45,457 nt of DNA from an uncultured Pseudomonadales bacterium (GCA_947258825.1 CAMYJX010000084.1:1-45457), one strand, 5' to 3'. Shown: positions 34,409 through 44,311, counted from the stretch's first letter. Translations and numbers: made by a program. The notes: generated by a model from the sequence alone, not told the origin.

Positions 34409-35407
34409 ATGACCGTAGCCGAAACAGCCCAAACGGGTGCGGCAGCAGTTTCGCTGCCCACCGCCGGTCGCGCACTGGTTCTGCGCAGCCCGGGCGAGAT
34501 CGACGTGCAGACGCTCGACCTCAACCCGCCCGGGGCTGGCGACGTCGTTGTCGACGTGCAGTGGAGCGGGGTGAGTTCCGGAACCGAGAAACTGCTGTAT
34601 ACCGGCGAGATGCCCCCTTTCCCGGGTATGGGTTACCCGCTGGTCCCCGGTTACGAGTCGGTGGGGTCAATTGCCTGGGCGGGGGCCGAGTCGGGACGCC
34701 GGAAGGGCGAGCGGGTCTTTGTTCCCGGTGCCAACTGTTACGCGCGGGCTCGCGGCCTCTTCGGAGCTTCTGCGGAGCGTCTGGTGGTACCCGCTGAACG
34801 GGCTGTGCGGATCGACGCGGAGCTTGGAGCCGATGCCGTGCTGCTGGCGCTGGCAGCAACAGCGCAACATATTTATTCGATCAGCTGCGCACGCAGCGGA
34901 GCGCCGGAGCTGATCGTTGGCCATGGCGTGCTTGGCAGGCTATTGGCACGTCTTTGTCTCGCTCATGGCCAGCCGGCACCAACCGTGTGGGAGACCGAAC
35001 CGCTGCGACGAGCGGGCGGGACGGGCTATCAGGTGCTCGACAGCGAGCAGGATACCCGCGCCGACTACGGGACCATCATCGACGTCAGCGGTGCGGCAGG
35101 CCTGTTGGACACGCTGGTGGCGCGGCTCAGGCGCGGTGGAGAGCTTGTGCTGGGTGGTTTCTATGCCCAACCGCTGCATTTCGACTTTCCAGCCGCCTTC
35201 ATGCGTGAGGCGCGCATCGGCGTTGCGGCCGAATGGCAGCCCCAGGATCTGGCCGTGGTGCTCGAGATGGTCGAATCCCGGAGGTTGGCGTTGAACGGTC
35301 TGATCACGCACCGCCTGCCTGCCGATGACGCGGCTACCGGGTACCCGCTGGCGTTTGCGGACCCCGCCTGTTTGAAACTGGTTCTCGATTGGAGGAAGCA
35401 TGGCTGA
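34409..35407 (+). CDS. bchC: BchC, bacteriochlorophyllide a dehydrogenase
   Basis: A 332-residue medium-chain-dehydrogenase-type protein that oxidises the C3 hydroxyethyl group to the acetyl group. Supporting stretches are the N-terminal WSGVSSGTEKLLYTGEMPPF, VPGYESVG, and the Rossmann part LIVGHGVLGRLLARL. About 20 residues precede the conserved core, but no other start codon fits. It ends in an overlap of eight bases with bchX. An internal promoter with a PpsR site lies directly upstream, so bchCXYZ-puf can be transcribed without crtEF. Confidence 0.94.
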   Translation: MTVAETAQTGAAAVSLPTAGRALVLRSPGEIDVQTLDLNPPGAGDVVVDVQWSGVSSGTEKLLYTGEMPPFPGMGYPLVPGYESVGSIAWAGAESGRRKGERVFVPGANCYARARGLFGASAERLVVPAERAVRIDAELGADAVLLALAATAQHIYSISCARSGAPELIVGHGVLGRLLARLCLAHGQPAPTVWETEPLRRAGGTGYQVLDSEQDTRADYGTIIDVSGAAGLLDTLVARLRRGGELVLGGFYAQPLHFDFPAAFMREARIGVAAEWQPQDLAVVLEMVESRRLALNGLITHRLPADDAATGYPLAFADPACLKLVLDWRKHG

Positions 35408-36416
35408 AAGTGTGGCGGCAGAACCGGTTCGGCTCGATCAGGCGATGGTCGACGCGCTGCGAGCCGAAGCGGCGGAGGGGCCGGAACCGGCGCACACCGG
35501 CACGGCCACCAAGGAGACCCAGGTCATTGCCATCTACGGCAAAGGCGGTATCGGCAAGAGCTTCACGCTGGCCAACCTCTCTTACATGATGTCGCAGCAG
35601 GGCAAACGGGTGCTCCTCATCGGCTGCGATCCGAAGAGCGATACCACGTCGCTGCTGTTCGGTGGCAAGGCCTGCCCTACGATCATTGAAACGTCCGCGC
35701 GCAAGAAGGACGCCGGCGAGCCGGTGCAGATCGGCGATGTCTGCTTCAAGCGGGACGGCGTATTCGCCATGGAGCTCGGCGGCCCCGAGGTGGGGCGCGG
35801 ATGCGGTGGCCGGGGCATCATTCACGGCTTCGAGCTGCTGGAAAAGCTGGGCTTCCACGACTGGGGTTTCGACTACGTCCTGCTGGATTTTCTCGGTGAC
35901 GTGGTTTGCGGCGGCTTCGGCCTGCCGATCGCCCGGGACATGTGCCAGAAGGTCATCGTCGTCGGCTCGAATGATCTGCAGTCGCTGTACGTGGCCAACA
36001 ACGTCTGCTCTGCGGTCCAGTACTTCCGCAAGCTCGGCGGCAACGTCGGCGTCGCCGGTTTGGTGGTCAACAAAGACGACGGTACCGGAGAAGCCGAAGC
36101 CTTTGCGGAAGCCGTCGGCATTCCGCTGTTGGCGGCGATCCCCGCTGACGAAGACATCCGCCGCAAGAGCGCCAACTACCAGATTGTCGGCCGTCCCGAA
36201 GATCGTTGGGGGCCGTTGTTCGAGCGTCTTGGTGATGCGGTGGCCGGCGCGCCTCCGGTGCTGCCCAACCCGCTGACCCAGGACGAGCTGCTCGGGCTGT
36301 TCTCCAGCGAAGAAACGGGTCGTGACTTCGTGCTCGAACCGGCGTCGCTGGAAGACATGTGCGGCGGCGAGGTGTCGACGCGTGCCTCCCTGGAGGTGGT
36401 TTACGACGATGTCTGA
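35400..36416 (+). CDS. bchX: BchX, chlorophyllide a reductase iron protein
   Basis: A 338-residue nitrogenase-iron-protein homologue. The P-loop is YGKGGIGKS (about residues 46-54). Cluster-ligand cysteines lie in GRGCGGRGI and GDVVCGGFGLP. As a dimer it passes electrons, driven by ATP, to BchYZ, which reduces the B ring of chlorophyllide a. The ATG follows GGAGG at the bchC end (GATTGGAGGAAGC). It overlaps bchY by eight bases. Confidence 0.96.
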   Translation: MAESVAAEPVRLDQAMVDALRAEAAEGPEPAHTGTATKETQVIAIYGKGGIGKSFTLANLSYMMSQQGKRVLLIGCDPKSDTTSLLFGGKACPTIIETSARKKDAGEPVQIGDVCFKRDGVFAMELGGPEVGRGCGGRGIIHGFELLEKLGFHDWGFDYVLLDFLGDVVCGGFGLPIARDMCQKVIVVGSNDLQSLYVANNVCSAVQYFRKLGGNVGVAGLVVNKDDGTGEAEAFAEAVGIPLLAAIPADEDIRRKSANYQIVGRPEDRWGPLFERLGDAVAGAPPVLPNPLTQDELLGLFSSEETGRDFVLEPASLEDMCGGEVSTRASLEVVYDDV

Positions 36417-37962
36417 GACACCCGTTCAGCAGCGCTTGCAGCCCGACGGCGGGGAATCGATTCCGCTGCGCGAGCTTGGCGGGCCGGCAGCGGATGGCTC
36501 GGCCTGTCACGGCGGGGGCCAGACGCTAAGGGATGCCGCGGCTGCGGCGGGCAAGTCGGAAACCCTTGAGCGTTACGCGCGTGATTATCCCGCCGGACCG
36601 CACGATCAACCGCAGAGCATGTGCCCCGCCTTCGGGTCGCTGCGGGTCGGGCTGCGCATGCGCCGCACGGCCACAGTGCTTTCCGGTTCCGCCTGCTGTG
36701 TCTATGGGCTGACTTTCACCTCGCACTTTTATGGCGCCAAACGCTCGGTCGGGTACGTGCCCTTTGATTCTGAATCCCTGGTGACGGGCAAGTTGTTCGA
36801 GGATATTCGCGAATCGGCCTTCCAGCTGGCAGACCCGGCGCTTTACGACGCTATCGTGATCATTAACCTGTGCGTGCCCACCGCCTCGGGGGTGCCACTG
36901 GATCTGTTGCCCGACGAGATCAACGGCGTGCGCGTCATCGGCATAGACGTTCCCGGGTTCGGGGTGCCGACCCATGCCGAGGCGAAAGACATCCTTGCCG
37001 GCGCGATGCTCCGTTACGCCCGCACGGAGGCGGAGCAGGGTCCCGTGGCGAAGCCGCGTGAAGCGGCCAAGACGTTGCCGGCAGTGACGCTGCTCGGCGA
37101 GCTGTTTCCCGTGGATCCCATGACCATCGGCGCGATGCTGGAGCCCATGGGGCTTGCCGCCGGACCCGCGGTGCCGACTCGCGAGTGGCGCGAGCTCTAT
37201 CAGGCGCTGGACTGCGCCGTCGTCGCGGCCATTCATCCTTTCTATGTGGCGAGCTGCCGCGAATTCGACCGCGCCGGTCGCAGCATCGTAGGGTCCGCAC
37301 CGGTCGGTCGTGACGGCACGGCCGACTGGCTCAAAGCGATCGGCGAGGCGACCGGAATTGCCCGTTCGAAAACCGACGCTGCGGTAAACGCAGCGCTGAA
37401 AGCCATACAGGGGGCGCTTTCCGCGGCGCCCATCAAAGGCCGCATCACGCTGTCCGGCTATGAAGGATCGGAGCTGCTGGTTGCGCGGCTGCTGATCGAG
37501 AGCGGTGCCGACGTACGCTACGTGGGCACCGCCTGCCCGCGCACCCCACACTCGGAAGCCGACCGGGATTGGCTAGAAAGCCGCGGCGTCGACGTCCGTT
37601 ACCGCGCTTCGCTGGAACAGGATCTGGCGGCCATGGAAGCCTTCGAGCCGGATCTTGCCGTCGGCACCACGCCGGTGGTTCAGGCGGCCAAGGAACGGGC
37701 GATTCCCGGGCTCTACTTCACTAATCTTATTTCCGCACGGCCACTCATGGGCCCGGCGGGTGCCGGGTCGCTGGCGCCTGTGGTCAACGCAGCCATTGCC
37801 AACCGTTCGCGCTTCGAGGCGATGAACGCGTTCTTCGCCGGCGTTGGCAAGGACCACGCCGCCGGCGTCTGGGAAAGCTTGCCGCAGGACGATGCGGGGT
37901 ATCGCGCGCGCTATGCGAAGCAGCTGGCCAAGCAGCGCAGCCGCTCCGAGGCCGTGGGCTGA
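36409..37962 (+). CDS. bchY: BchY, chlorophyllide a reductase subunit Y
   Basis: A 517-residue nitrogenase-MoFe-like subunit. Cysteine segments for the [4Fe-4S] cluster shared with BchZ are visible: [21 protein letters not shown] and NLCVPTASG. It forms the catalytic component with BchZ. It overlaps bchX by eight bases and touches bchZ in a TGATG (one shared base), so bchX, Y and Z are translated as a unit. Confidence 0.95.
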   Translation: MSETPVQQRLQPDGGESIPLRELGGPAADGSACHGGGQTLRDAAAAAGKSETLERYARDYPAGPHDQPQSMCPAFGSLRVGLRMRRTATVLSGSACCVYGLTFTSHFYGAKRSVGYVPFDSESLVTGKLFEDIRESAFQLADPALYDAIVIINLCVPTASGVPLDLLPDEINGVRVIGIDVPGFGVPTHAEAKDILAGAMLRYARTEAEQGPVAKPREAAKTLPAVTLLGELFPVDPMTIGAMLEPMGLAAGPAVPTREWRELYQALDCAVVAAIHPFYVASCREFDRAGRSIVGSAPVGRDGTADWLKAIGEATGIARSKTDAAVNAALKAIQGALSAAPIKGRITLSGYEGSELLVARLLIESGADVRYVGTACPRTPHSEADRDWLESRGVDVRYRASLEQDLAAMEAFEPDLAVGTTPVVQAAKERAIPGLYFTNLISARPLMGPAGAGSLAPVVNAAIANRSRFEAMNAFFAGVGKDHAAGVWESLPQDDAGYRARYAKQLAKQRSRSEAVG

Positions 37963-39423
37963 TGCTGGTCGTGGACCATGATCGGGCTGGCGGCTACTGG
38001 GGAGCCGTCTACGTGTTCACCGCCGTCAAGGGGCTGCAGGTCATCATCGATGGTCCCGTGGGCTGCGAGAATCTGCCCGTGACCTCGGTGCTGCATTACA
38101 CGGACGCGCTGCCGCCCCACGAGTTGCCCATCGTCGTTACCGGGCTGGGTGAGGAAGAGCTCGGGCAGCACGGCACGGAAGGCGCCATGAAGCGCGCGCA
38201 CGGAACGCTGCAGCCGGACCTGCCGAGCGTGGTGGTCACCGGGTCCATCGCGGAGATGATCGGCGGTGGGGTTACCCCGGAGGGTACCAATATCCGCCGC
38301 TTTCTTCCCCGAACCATCGACGAGGATCAGTGGCAGAGCGCTGATCGAGCCCTGCTCTGGCTGTGGGCCGAGTACGGGCGCAAACGCGTTCCGCCGCCAA
38401 AACCGCGCAAACCTGGCGCCAGACCGAAGGTCAACATCGTCGGTCCCAGCTACGGCTACTTCAACATGCCCTCCGACCTCGCGGAGATCCGCCGCCTGAT
38501 AGAGGGCGTTGGCGCCGAAGTGAACATGGTCTTTCCGCTCGGCAGTCATCTTGCCGACGTGCCGAAGCTGGTAGATGCCGAGGTCAACGTCTGCATGTAC
38601 CGCGAGTTCGGGCGTCAGCTGTGCGAGGCGCTGGAACGGCCTTACCTGCAGGCGCCCATTGGTCTGCAGAGCACCACGCGATTTCTGCGCAAGCTCGGCG
38701 AGCTGCTGGACATCGACGTCGAGCCGTTCATCGAGCAGGAAAAACACACCACCATCAAGCCGTTGTGGGACCTGTGGCGCTCGGTGACCCAGGATTTCTT
38801 CAGCAGCTCCAGCTTCGCCATCGTCGCCAACGAAACCTATGCCCGCGGCGTCCGACATTTCCTCGAGGACGATCTCGGCCTGCCCTGCAGCTTTTGTCAA
38901 GCCGGACAACGAAGCCATCCGCCAGGCCATAGCCGAGAAGGGACCCCTCGTGGTTTTCGGCAGCGTCAACGAGCGCATGTATATCGCCGAGCAGGGCGGG
39001 CGTAATCGTTACATTCCCGCGTCGTTCCCCGGTGCCGTGATTCGTCGCCACACGGGAACGCCGTTCATGGGGTACTCGGGTGCCACCTATCTCACTCAGG
39101 AGGTTTGCAACGCGCTGTTCGACGCGTTGTTCGACATTCTGCCGCTGGGCGCACAGATCGACGATATCGAGGCGACCCCAGCCGCGGGCGTCGTTTCCGA
39201 TCGGCGTGACGATCTGCCGGTGGAGGCCGGCATGCTGCCCTGGGATGAAGATGCGAAGCAGCTGCTCGAGGAACTGCTCGAACGCCAGCCCGTGCTGGTG
39301 CGCATCTCGGCGGCCAAGCGCATGCGGGATGCGGCCGAGCGGCTGGCGGCGCATGCCGGCGAGCAGAGAGTTTCCGTCGCCGCGGTGCGTCGCGCTGTCA
39401 ACGGATCGGAGCAGGCAGCTTGA
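37962..39423 (+). CDS. bchZ: BchZ, chlorophyllide a reductase subunit Z (frameshifted in this sequence)
   Basis: The N-terminal part starts [19 protein letters not shown] and includes [19 protein letters not shown] with the cluster Cys; the C-terminal part continues in another frame through [17 protein letters not shown] to the stop at 39423. The break sits at a TTTT run (38892-38895) in ...LGLPCSF. Reading three T instead of four gives ...[14 protein letters not shown] and one protein of 486 residues, normal for BchZ. A one-base homopolymer error in the sequence is the simplest explanation, since the loss of BchZ would abolish bacteriochlorophyll a. A true frameshift cannot be excluded. Confidence 0.93.
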
Positions 39424-39602
39424 GCCGCTCTGCCGACAGCCCGCAGCGCCGCGACTTCGGCCCGTCACCCCGCGGTGACGGTCAACGGATTCGTCGCGCT
39501 TCGGCGCGGCGGATAGGGTGCTGGCGGCACGTAGGTGCTGTCAGCAATAGTCCGCGCGTGAGCGCGGTAAGCCGCCGTTAAGGCAAACCAGAGGATTGGC
39601 TA
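39424..39602 (+). ncRNA. puf operon leader with three hairpins; no pufQ
   Basis: No gene in this 179-bp gap. Three stem-loops: CCGTCACC-CCGC-GGTGACGG (39462-39481), an 8-bp stem capped by a UUCG tetraloop (39492-39511, core CGCGC-TTCG-GCGCG), and CCGCGC-GTGA-GCGCGG (39552-39567). A short palindrome TGCTG-T-CAGCA lies at 39536-39546. Such stems at the 5' end of puf mRNA could block RNases or mark a processing point between bchZ and puf. No clear PpsR site or sigma-70 promoter is visible. Confidence 0.6.
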
Positions 39603-39818
39603 ATGAGCGAATCTAGCGCCCCTTCGGGGTTTACGGATGATGAGGCCAAAGAGTTCCACAGTTGGTTCATGATGGGATTCATCGGCTTCACTATCATCGC
39701 AATCATTGCCCACGTCCTGGTATGGATGTGGCGTCCCTGGTTCCCGGGACCGGATGGTTACGCGCTGATCGAGAAAGGTCAGGCCGTCGCAGGCTCGATC
39801 ATTCCTTACTTGTCATAG
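39603..39818 (+). CDS. pufB: PufB, light-harvesting 1 beta polypeptide
   Basis: A 71-residue single-helix protein. The LH1 beta signature [18 protein letters not shown] is followed by the bacteriochlorophyll-binding His in [17 protein letters not shown], with the C-terminal Trp residues usual for LH1 beta. A 24-residue tail follows ([10 protein letters not shown] onwards), longer than in most beta polypeptides. The ribosome binding site is GAGGA, nine bases before the ATG. First gene of pufBALMC; 12 bp separate it from pufA. Confidence 0.94.
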   Translation: MSESSAPSGFTDDEAKEFHSWFMMGFIGFTIIAIIAHVLVWMWRPWFPGPDGYALIEKGQAVAGSIIPYLS

Positions 39819-39830
39819 GAGGATATTCGT

Positions 39831-40046
39831 ATGTGGCGAATTTGGCTGTTGTTCGATCCGAGAAGGATTTTGATCGCTTTGTCGGTCTTTCTCTTCTCAC
39901 TCGCAATCCTGATCCACTTCATTCTGTTAAGCACCGATCGATTCAACTGGATCGAAGGCCCTCGGGCCAGCGCTGCCGTGCAGGAGATGTCGATCGGGGC
40001 AGACCAACTGGCCCGTGTGGCCCGGGGCTCGCCGACTATCGGCTAG
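39831..40046 (+). CDS. pufA: PufA, light-harvesting 1 alpha polypeptide
   Basis: A 71-residue single-helix protein beginning [20 protein letters not shown], the LH1 alpha signature, with the bacteriochlorophyll-ligating His in [19 protein letters not shown]. About 25 residues follow the membrane helix. A strong AGGAGG lies upstream. With PufB it forms the ring around the reaction centre. Confidence 0.94.
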   Translation: MWRIWLLFDPRRILIALSVFLFSLAILIHFILLSTDRFNWIEGPRASAAVQEMSIGADQLARVARGSPTIG

Positions 40047-40050
40047 CCCC

Positions 40051-40124
40051 ATCAGGCGCGGGCGTCCGAATCCCGCAGGGAGGACTTGCCTCCTCCCGAG
40101 GAAGAACGGCGCCCGCTGCCTGAT
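40051..40124 (+). terminator. pufA-pufL intercistronic stem-loop (mRNA stability/partial termination)
   Basis: The outer stem ATCAGGC+GCGGGCG (40051-40064) pairs with CGCCCGC-T-GCCTGAT (40110-40124), with one bulged T. Inside lies a second hairpin GGGAGGA-CTTGCC-TCCTCCC (40078-40097). TTTTCG follows the outer stem. The known pufA/pufL stem-loop of Rhodobacter protects the pufBA message from 3' decay and gives excess LH1 over reaction centre; the same role is likely here. Confidence 0.85.
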
Positions 40125-40175
40125 TTTCGATAACTGGGAAAGGCCGCTCGCGCGGCTGGATGAGAGAGAGCCGCC

Positions 40176-41000
40176 ATGTCGATGCTAAGTTTCGAACGCA
40201 AATACCGGGTCCGTGGGGGCACCCTGATCGGTGGGGACCTGTTCGACTTCTGGGTCGGGCCCTTCTACGTCGGGTTTTTCGGCGTTACGACCATATTTTT
40301 CTCCATAGTGGGTACCGGTCTGATCATCTGGGGCGCAGCCCTGGGACCAACCTGGAACCTCTGGCAGATCAACATCGCGCCGCCTGACCTGAAGTACGGG
40401 CTGGGACTGGCGCCGCTTCAGGAAGGTGGGCTGTGGCAGATCATCACCATGTGCGCGCTGGGCGCCTTCGGTTCCTGGGCGCTTCGAGAGGTGGAAATCT
40501 GTCGCAAGCTGGGGATGGGTTACCACGTCCCCATTGCTTTCGGCGTTGCCATCTTCGCCTATTTCACCCTGGTGGTGATCCGACCGGTGCTGCTCGGGGC
40601 CTGGGGACATGGTTTTCCATACGGCATTCTCAGTCACCTCGACTGGGTCTCCAACGTCGGTTACCAGTATCTGCACTTCCACTACAACCCGGCGCACATG
40701 CTGGCAGTGACCTTCTTTTTCACCACCACGCTAGCCCTGTCGCTGCACGGCGCGCTCATCCTGTCTGCGGTGAACCCTAAGAAAGGTGAGGTGGTCAAGA
40801 CCGCCGAACACGAGAACACGTTCTTCCGCGACGTGCTCGGCTATTCCGTCGGTGCGCTCGGCATTCATCGTCTGGGTCTGTTCCTGGCGCTTTCCGCCGG
40901 CTTCTGGAGCGCAGTCTGCATCGTGATCAGCGGGCCGTTCTGGACCCGCGGCTGGCCGGAATGGTGGAACTGGTGGCTCGAACTGCCGATCTGGCCTTAG
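40176..41000 (+). CDS. pufL: PufL, photosynthetic reaction centre L subunit
   Basis: A 274-residue, five-helix protein. It opens [20 protein letters not shown], nearly identical to known PufL. Bacteriochlorophyll and iron ligands lie in the [20 protein letters not shown] segment and in [12 protein letters not shown]. It binds the primary donor, accessory pigments and QA side together with PufM. The ATG follows a GAGAGAG purine stretch. 12 bp separate it from pufM. Confidence 0.97.
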   Translation: MSMLSFERKYRVRGGTLIGGDLFDFWVGPFYVGFFGVTTIFFSIVGTGLIIWGAALGPTWNLWQINIAPPDLKYGLGLAPLQEGGLWQIITMCALGAFGSWALREVEICRKLGMGYHVPIAFGVAIFAYFTLVVIRPVLLGAWGHGFPYGILSHLDWVSNVGYQYLHFHYNPAHMLAVTFFFTTTLALSLHGALILSAVNPKKGEVVKTAEHENTFFRDVLGYSVGALGIHRLGLFLALSAGFWSAVCIVISGPFWTRGWPEWWNWWLELPIWP

Positions 41001-41012
41001 GGGGGAAACACC

Positions 41013-41984
41013 ATGGCTGAGTATCAAAGTATTTATACCCGGGTACAGATCCGGCCGCCGCTTTACGACGGCGTGCCGGTGGATGAAGGCCCGTTCACCC
41101 GCCAGGGCAAGCCGTTCTTCTCGTGGCTGGCGGGCAAGCTTGGCGATGCGCAGATCGGCCCCTTCTATCTGGGACGGACCGGACTGGCCGCGCTCGTATG
41201 CGGCATCATCGCGTTCGAGATCATCGGCCTCAATATGTGGGCGTCGGTGAACTGGAATCCGATCGAGTTCGTCCGGCAGCTGTTCTGGTTGGCGCTGGAG
41301 CCACCGAGAGCCGAGTACGGCCTCAGCATCCCGCCGATGAACGAAGGTGGGTGGTGGCTGCTGGCCGGATTCTTTCTGACTACATCCATCATTCTCTGGT
41401 GGGTACGCGTCTACACCCGGGCGCGCGCCTTGGGGCTGGGTACCCATACCGCCTGGGCCTTTGCCGCGGCGATCTGGCTTTATCTGGTGCTGGGCTTCAT
41501 CCGCCCGGTGCTGATGGGCAGCTGGGCCGAAGCGGTGCCTTTCGGCATATTTCCACATCTCGACTGGACAGCCGCATTCTCGATCCGCTATGGCAACCTG
41601 TTCTACAACCCGTTCCACATGCTTTCCATCGTCTTTCTGTACGGCTCTGTACTGCTGTTCGCCATGCACGGCGCCACCATTCTGGCCGTCATGCGCTTCG
41701 GCGGTGATCGAGAGCTGGAGCAGATCGTCGATCGTGGCACCGCCTCGGAACGCGCCGCGCTGTTCTGGCGCTGGACCATGGGCTTCAACGCCAGCATGGA
41801 ATCCATTCACCGCTGGGCCTGGTGGTTTGCGGTGCTCTGCCCGCTGACCGGCGGCATTGGCATCCTGCTTACCGGCGCCGTGGCGGACAACTGGTTCCTG
41901 TGGGCCGTCAAGCACGGCGTGGCGCCGATGTACCCCATTGACGTGCCGCTCACAGATCCTGCCGCCATGGGAGTGCAGCAATGA
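41013..41984 (+). CDS. pufM: PufM, photosynthetic reaction centre M subunit
   Basis: A 323-residue, five-helix protein starting [20 protein letters not shown]. Pigment-binding His residues lie in [20 protein letters not shown] and [14 protein letters not shown]; the iron-ligand region is [24 protein letters not shown] lies upstream. Its stop overlaps the pufC start (ATGA), so the cytochrome is translated with it. Confidence 0.97.
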   Translation: MAEYQSIYTRVQIRPPLYDGVPVDEGPFTRQGKPFFSWLAGKLGDAQIGPFYLGRTGLAALVCGIIAFEIIGLNMWASVNWNPIEFVRQLFWLALEPPRAEYGLSIPPMNEGGWWLLAGFFLTTSIILWWVRVYTRARALGLGTHTAWAFAAAIWLYLVLGFIRPVLMGSWAEAVPFGIFPHLDWTAAFSIRYGNLFYNPFHMLSIVFLYGSVLLFAMHGATILAVMRFGGDRELEQIVDRGTASERAALFWRWTMGFNASMESIHRWAWWFAVLCPLTGGIGILLTGAVADNWFLWAVKHGVAPMYPIDVPLTDPAAMGVQQ

Positions 41985-42994
41985 ACAAGGTCACGACAAC
42001 AACAGCGAGTCTGCTACTGGTCGCGGTGCTGGTGGCTGGCGGATGCGAACGGCCGCCGGTGGACTCTGAGCAGCTCGGCTACCGCGGCACCGGCATGGTG
42101 CAGATCACCAACCCGCGGCTGGCAGCCACGCCGGTGTCGATTCCTGAGCCCATCCCTGCGGTGTCCAGCGCGGGTCCGAAAGCCGGCGACATCTATCAGA
42201 ACGTGCAGGTGCTCGGCGACCTCTCGGTGGCAGAGTTCACCCGACTGATGACCGCGATTACCGAGTGGGTCTCCCCCGAGCAGGGGTGCAACTACTGCCA
42301 TAATCCGGCCAACCTCGCTTCCGATGACATCTATACCAAGGTGGTTTCGCGGCGGATGCTGCAGATGACGCAGCACGTCAACGCCAGCTATCAGAGTCAC
42401 GTCGGCGCAACGGGCGTCACCTGCTACACGTGCCATCGCGGCGAGAACGTGCCGGCGATGATCTGGACGGAACAGCCTGCGCCCCGCGCGGCGGCTCAGT
42501 TCGCCGGCTGGAGAGACGGCCAGAACCTGGCGGGTCAGCCGGGTGTGGCGTATGCCTCCCTGCCGTACGACCCGTTCACGCGCTATCTGAATGATACCGA
42601 GACGGTGCGGGCCGATGTCCGGGTCAACGCCACGACGGCGCTGCCGGCGGGCACCAGCGACAAGGACATCAAGGACGCCGAAGCGACCTACGCGCTGATG
42701 ATGCACATGTCCGACGGGCTGGGCGTCAACTGCACCTATTGCCACAACAGCCGCGCGTTTGCCAGCTGGGAGGAGAGCACTCCCCAACGGGTGACCGCCT
42801 GGCACGGGCTCGGGATGGTCGCAGACATGAACGACGTTTATCTGGCGCCGCTCGCCAGCACTCTGCCCGAGAATCGTCGGGGTCCGTTGGGAGATGCCCC
42901 GAAAGCTTACTGCGCCACCTGCCATCAGGGCGCCGCGAAGCCGCTCAACGGCGCGCAGATGCTGGTCGACTATCCGAGCCTGTCGGGAAGATAG
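41981..42994 (+). CDS. pufC: PufC, tetraheme cytochrome subunit of the reaction centre
   Basis: A 337-residue lipoprotein cytochrome. The signal peptide ends in a lipobox (VAGGC). Four CxxCH haem motifs are CNYCH (Cys103), CYTCH (148), CTYCH (251) and CATCH (311). Anchored at the periplasmic face, it re-reduces the special pair. Met ligands are plausible in [10 protein letters not shown] and [11 protein letters not shown]. Last gene of the superoperon; followed by a terminator-like hairpin. Confidence 0.96.
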   Translation: MNKVTTTTASLLLVAVLVAGGCERPPVDSEQLGYRGTGMVQITNPRLAATPVSIPEPIPAVSSAGPKAGDIYQNVQVLGDLSVAEFTRLMTAITEWVSPEQGCNYCHNPANLASDDIYTKVVSRRMLQMTQHVNASYQSHVGATGVTCYTCHRGENVPAMIWTEQPAPRAAAQFAGWRDGQNLAGQPGVAYASLPYDPFTRYLNDTETVRADVRVNATTALPAGTSDKDIKDAEATYALMMHMSDGLGVNCTYCHNSRAFASWEESTPQRVTAWHGLGMVADMNDVYLAPLASTLPENRRGPLGDAPKAYCATCHQGAAKPLNGAQMLVDYPSLSGR

Positions 42995-43009
42995 GGTCGG
43001 GAACCCGCC

Positions 43010-43033
43010 GGCACTCCCCATCGGGGGAGCGCC
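43010..43033. terminator. Hairpin between convergent pufC and bchP
   Basis: GGC-A-CTCCCC / ATCG loop / GGGGAG-C-GCC, one mismatch, followed by GTTT on the plus strand. Position between two convergent genes fits a terminator for puf transcription, though the T-run is short. It could serve both directions poorly. Confidence 0.7.
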
Positions 43034-43060
43034 GTTTCCCACGTTCGCTTGTTTTGCTGG

Positions 43061-44311
43061 TCAGGCGCTCGCCAGGCCCGTCAGATGACCGACATTCTTG
43101 AAAAAGATCCTGGCGTGGGCCAACGGCTTCGCCCTGACCAGGCGCTTGTTCATATAGGCCTTCCAGGTGAGATCCTGGACGTCCCGGTCGCGGCAGATCG
43201 CCACGAAGCGCTCCCGCCTGTCGTCGGTGGTGTACCAGTAGCGCTGCATCATCCCCAGGATGCGGAAAACCTGCCCGTGCTCACGCATGAAGCGCTTGTG
43301 GGCTCTGGCGAGCTTCCGGGGATCGGCTAGGCGGATGCTTTCGGCGGCGGCCTCAGCAGCGAGTTGGCCGCTGGTCATCGCGTAGTAGATGCCCTCTCCG
43401 GAAGCAGGGGCAACCACACCTGCAGCGTCTCCGGCCAGCACGACGTTGCGGCCGTCGTCCCAGCGGCGCAGAACGCGCAGAGGAATGGGCGCGCCTTCAC
43501 GGCGGACGGTCTCGGCCCTGTCCAGACCGGTCTGCTGGCGCAGGCGGGTGACCGCATTACGCCGGTCGAAACCGCGTTGGGCGCTGCCTACACCGATGCT
43601 GATGGTGTCGCCGTGGGGAAACACCCAGGCGTAGAAGTCGGGGGACAGCTCACTGTTGTAGATCACGTCGCAGCGCGATCCGTTCTCGCTGGCGTAGCCG
43701 GGTGGCGCGGCCACGATTTCGTGGTAGGCGGTGACGTGAGCCATGGGGTTGTCGCCGGGCACAAAGCGCCGGATTTCATTGCGCGCCTGCACCAGCGACA
43801 TGCGCGGCGCATCGTAGATCGCCTGGCTGGCAACCTTGGAATTGGCGCCGTCGGCGCCGACGACCACCCGCGCCACCGCGCTTTCGATGGGCTTGCCCGG
43901 CTGCTCGAGGTCGGCAAACTCCACGTGAATGCGGCCGTCCTTGAGATGATGCAGACGCTCGAAGTCACCGGTGCGGCGTTCTGCGCCGAGTTGCTCCGCA
44001 CGCTGGCGCAGCCACTCGTCGAACGTCTCCCGATCGACCATGCCTACGTAGCCGTCCCGGATGGGCATATCCACCGTGCAATTTTTCGGTGAGATGATCC
44101 GCGCCGTATTGATGTGCGCCACGATCAGGTGATCGGGAATGGCAAACTCCTCGATGAGTCGTGGTGGCACCGCACCGCCGCAGGGCTTGATGCGGGTATT
44201 TCTTTCCAGCAACAGCACGGACAGTCCGGAGCGACGGAGCTCGCTGGCCGCGGTGGCGCCAGCCGGGCCGCCGCCGACGACAATCGCATCGTAGATTTTT
44301 GCTTCTTTCAT
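43061..44311 (-). CDS. bchP: BchP, geranylgeranyl reductase
   Basis: A 416-residue FAD/NADPH enzyme. The dinucleotide motif is AIVVGGGPAGATAASELRRS (residues about 8-27), followed by CGGAVPPRLIEEF, and VVLAGDAAGVVAPASGEGIY contacts FAD in the C-terminal half; all are typical of ChlP/BchP. It reduces the geranylgeranyl tail of bacteriochlorophyll to phytyl. The ATG overlaps the stop of the upstream PucC-family gene (ATGA), and GGAGGG lies before it. Convergent with pufC. Confidence 0.95.
   Translation of the reverse strand: MKEAKIYDAIVVGGGPAGATAASELRRSGLSVLLLERNTRIKPCGGAVPPRLIEEFAIPDHLIVAHINTARIISPKNCTVDMPIRDGYVGMVDRETFDEWLRQRAEQLGAERRTGDFERLHHLKDGRIHVEFADLEQPGKPIESAVARVVVGADGANSKVASQAIYDAPRMSLVQARNEIRRFVPGDNPMAHVTAYHEIVAAPPGYASENGSRCDVIYNSELSPDFYAWVFPHGDTISIGVGSAQRGFDRRNAVTRLRQQTGLDRAETVRREGAPIPLRVLRRWDDGRNVVLAGDAAGVVAPASGEGIYYAMTSGQLAAEAAAESIRLADPRKLARAHKRFMREHGQVFRILGMMQRYWYTTDDRRERFVAICRDRDVQDLTWKAYMNKRLVRAKPLAHARIFFKNVGHLTGLASA

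Noticed and set aside
39536..39546. TGCTG-T-CAGCA palindrome as a PpsR site in front of puf
   Set aside because: The TGT here is not followed by ACA at 12 bases, so it does not fit the operator pattern.
39424..39602. Possible pufQ before pufB
   Set aside because: No frame with a start codon, ribosome binding site and membrane helix is present; the stretch is occupied by hairpins.
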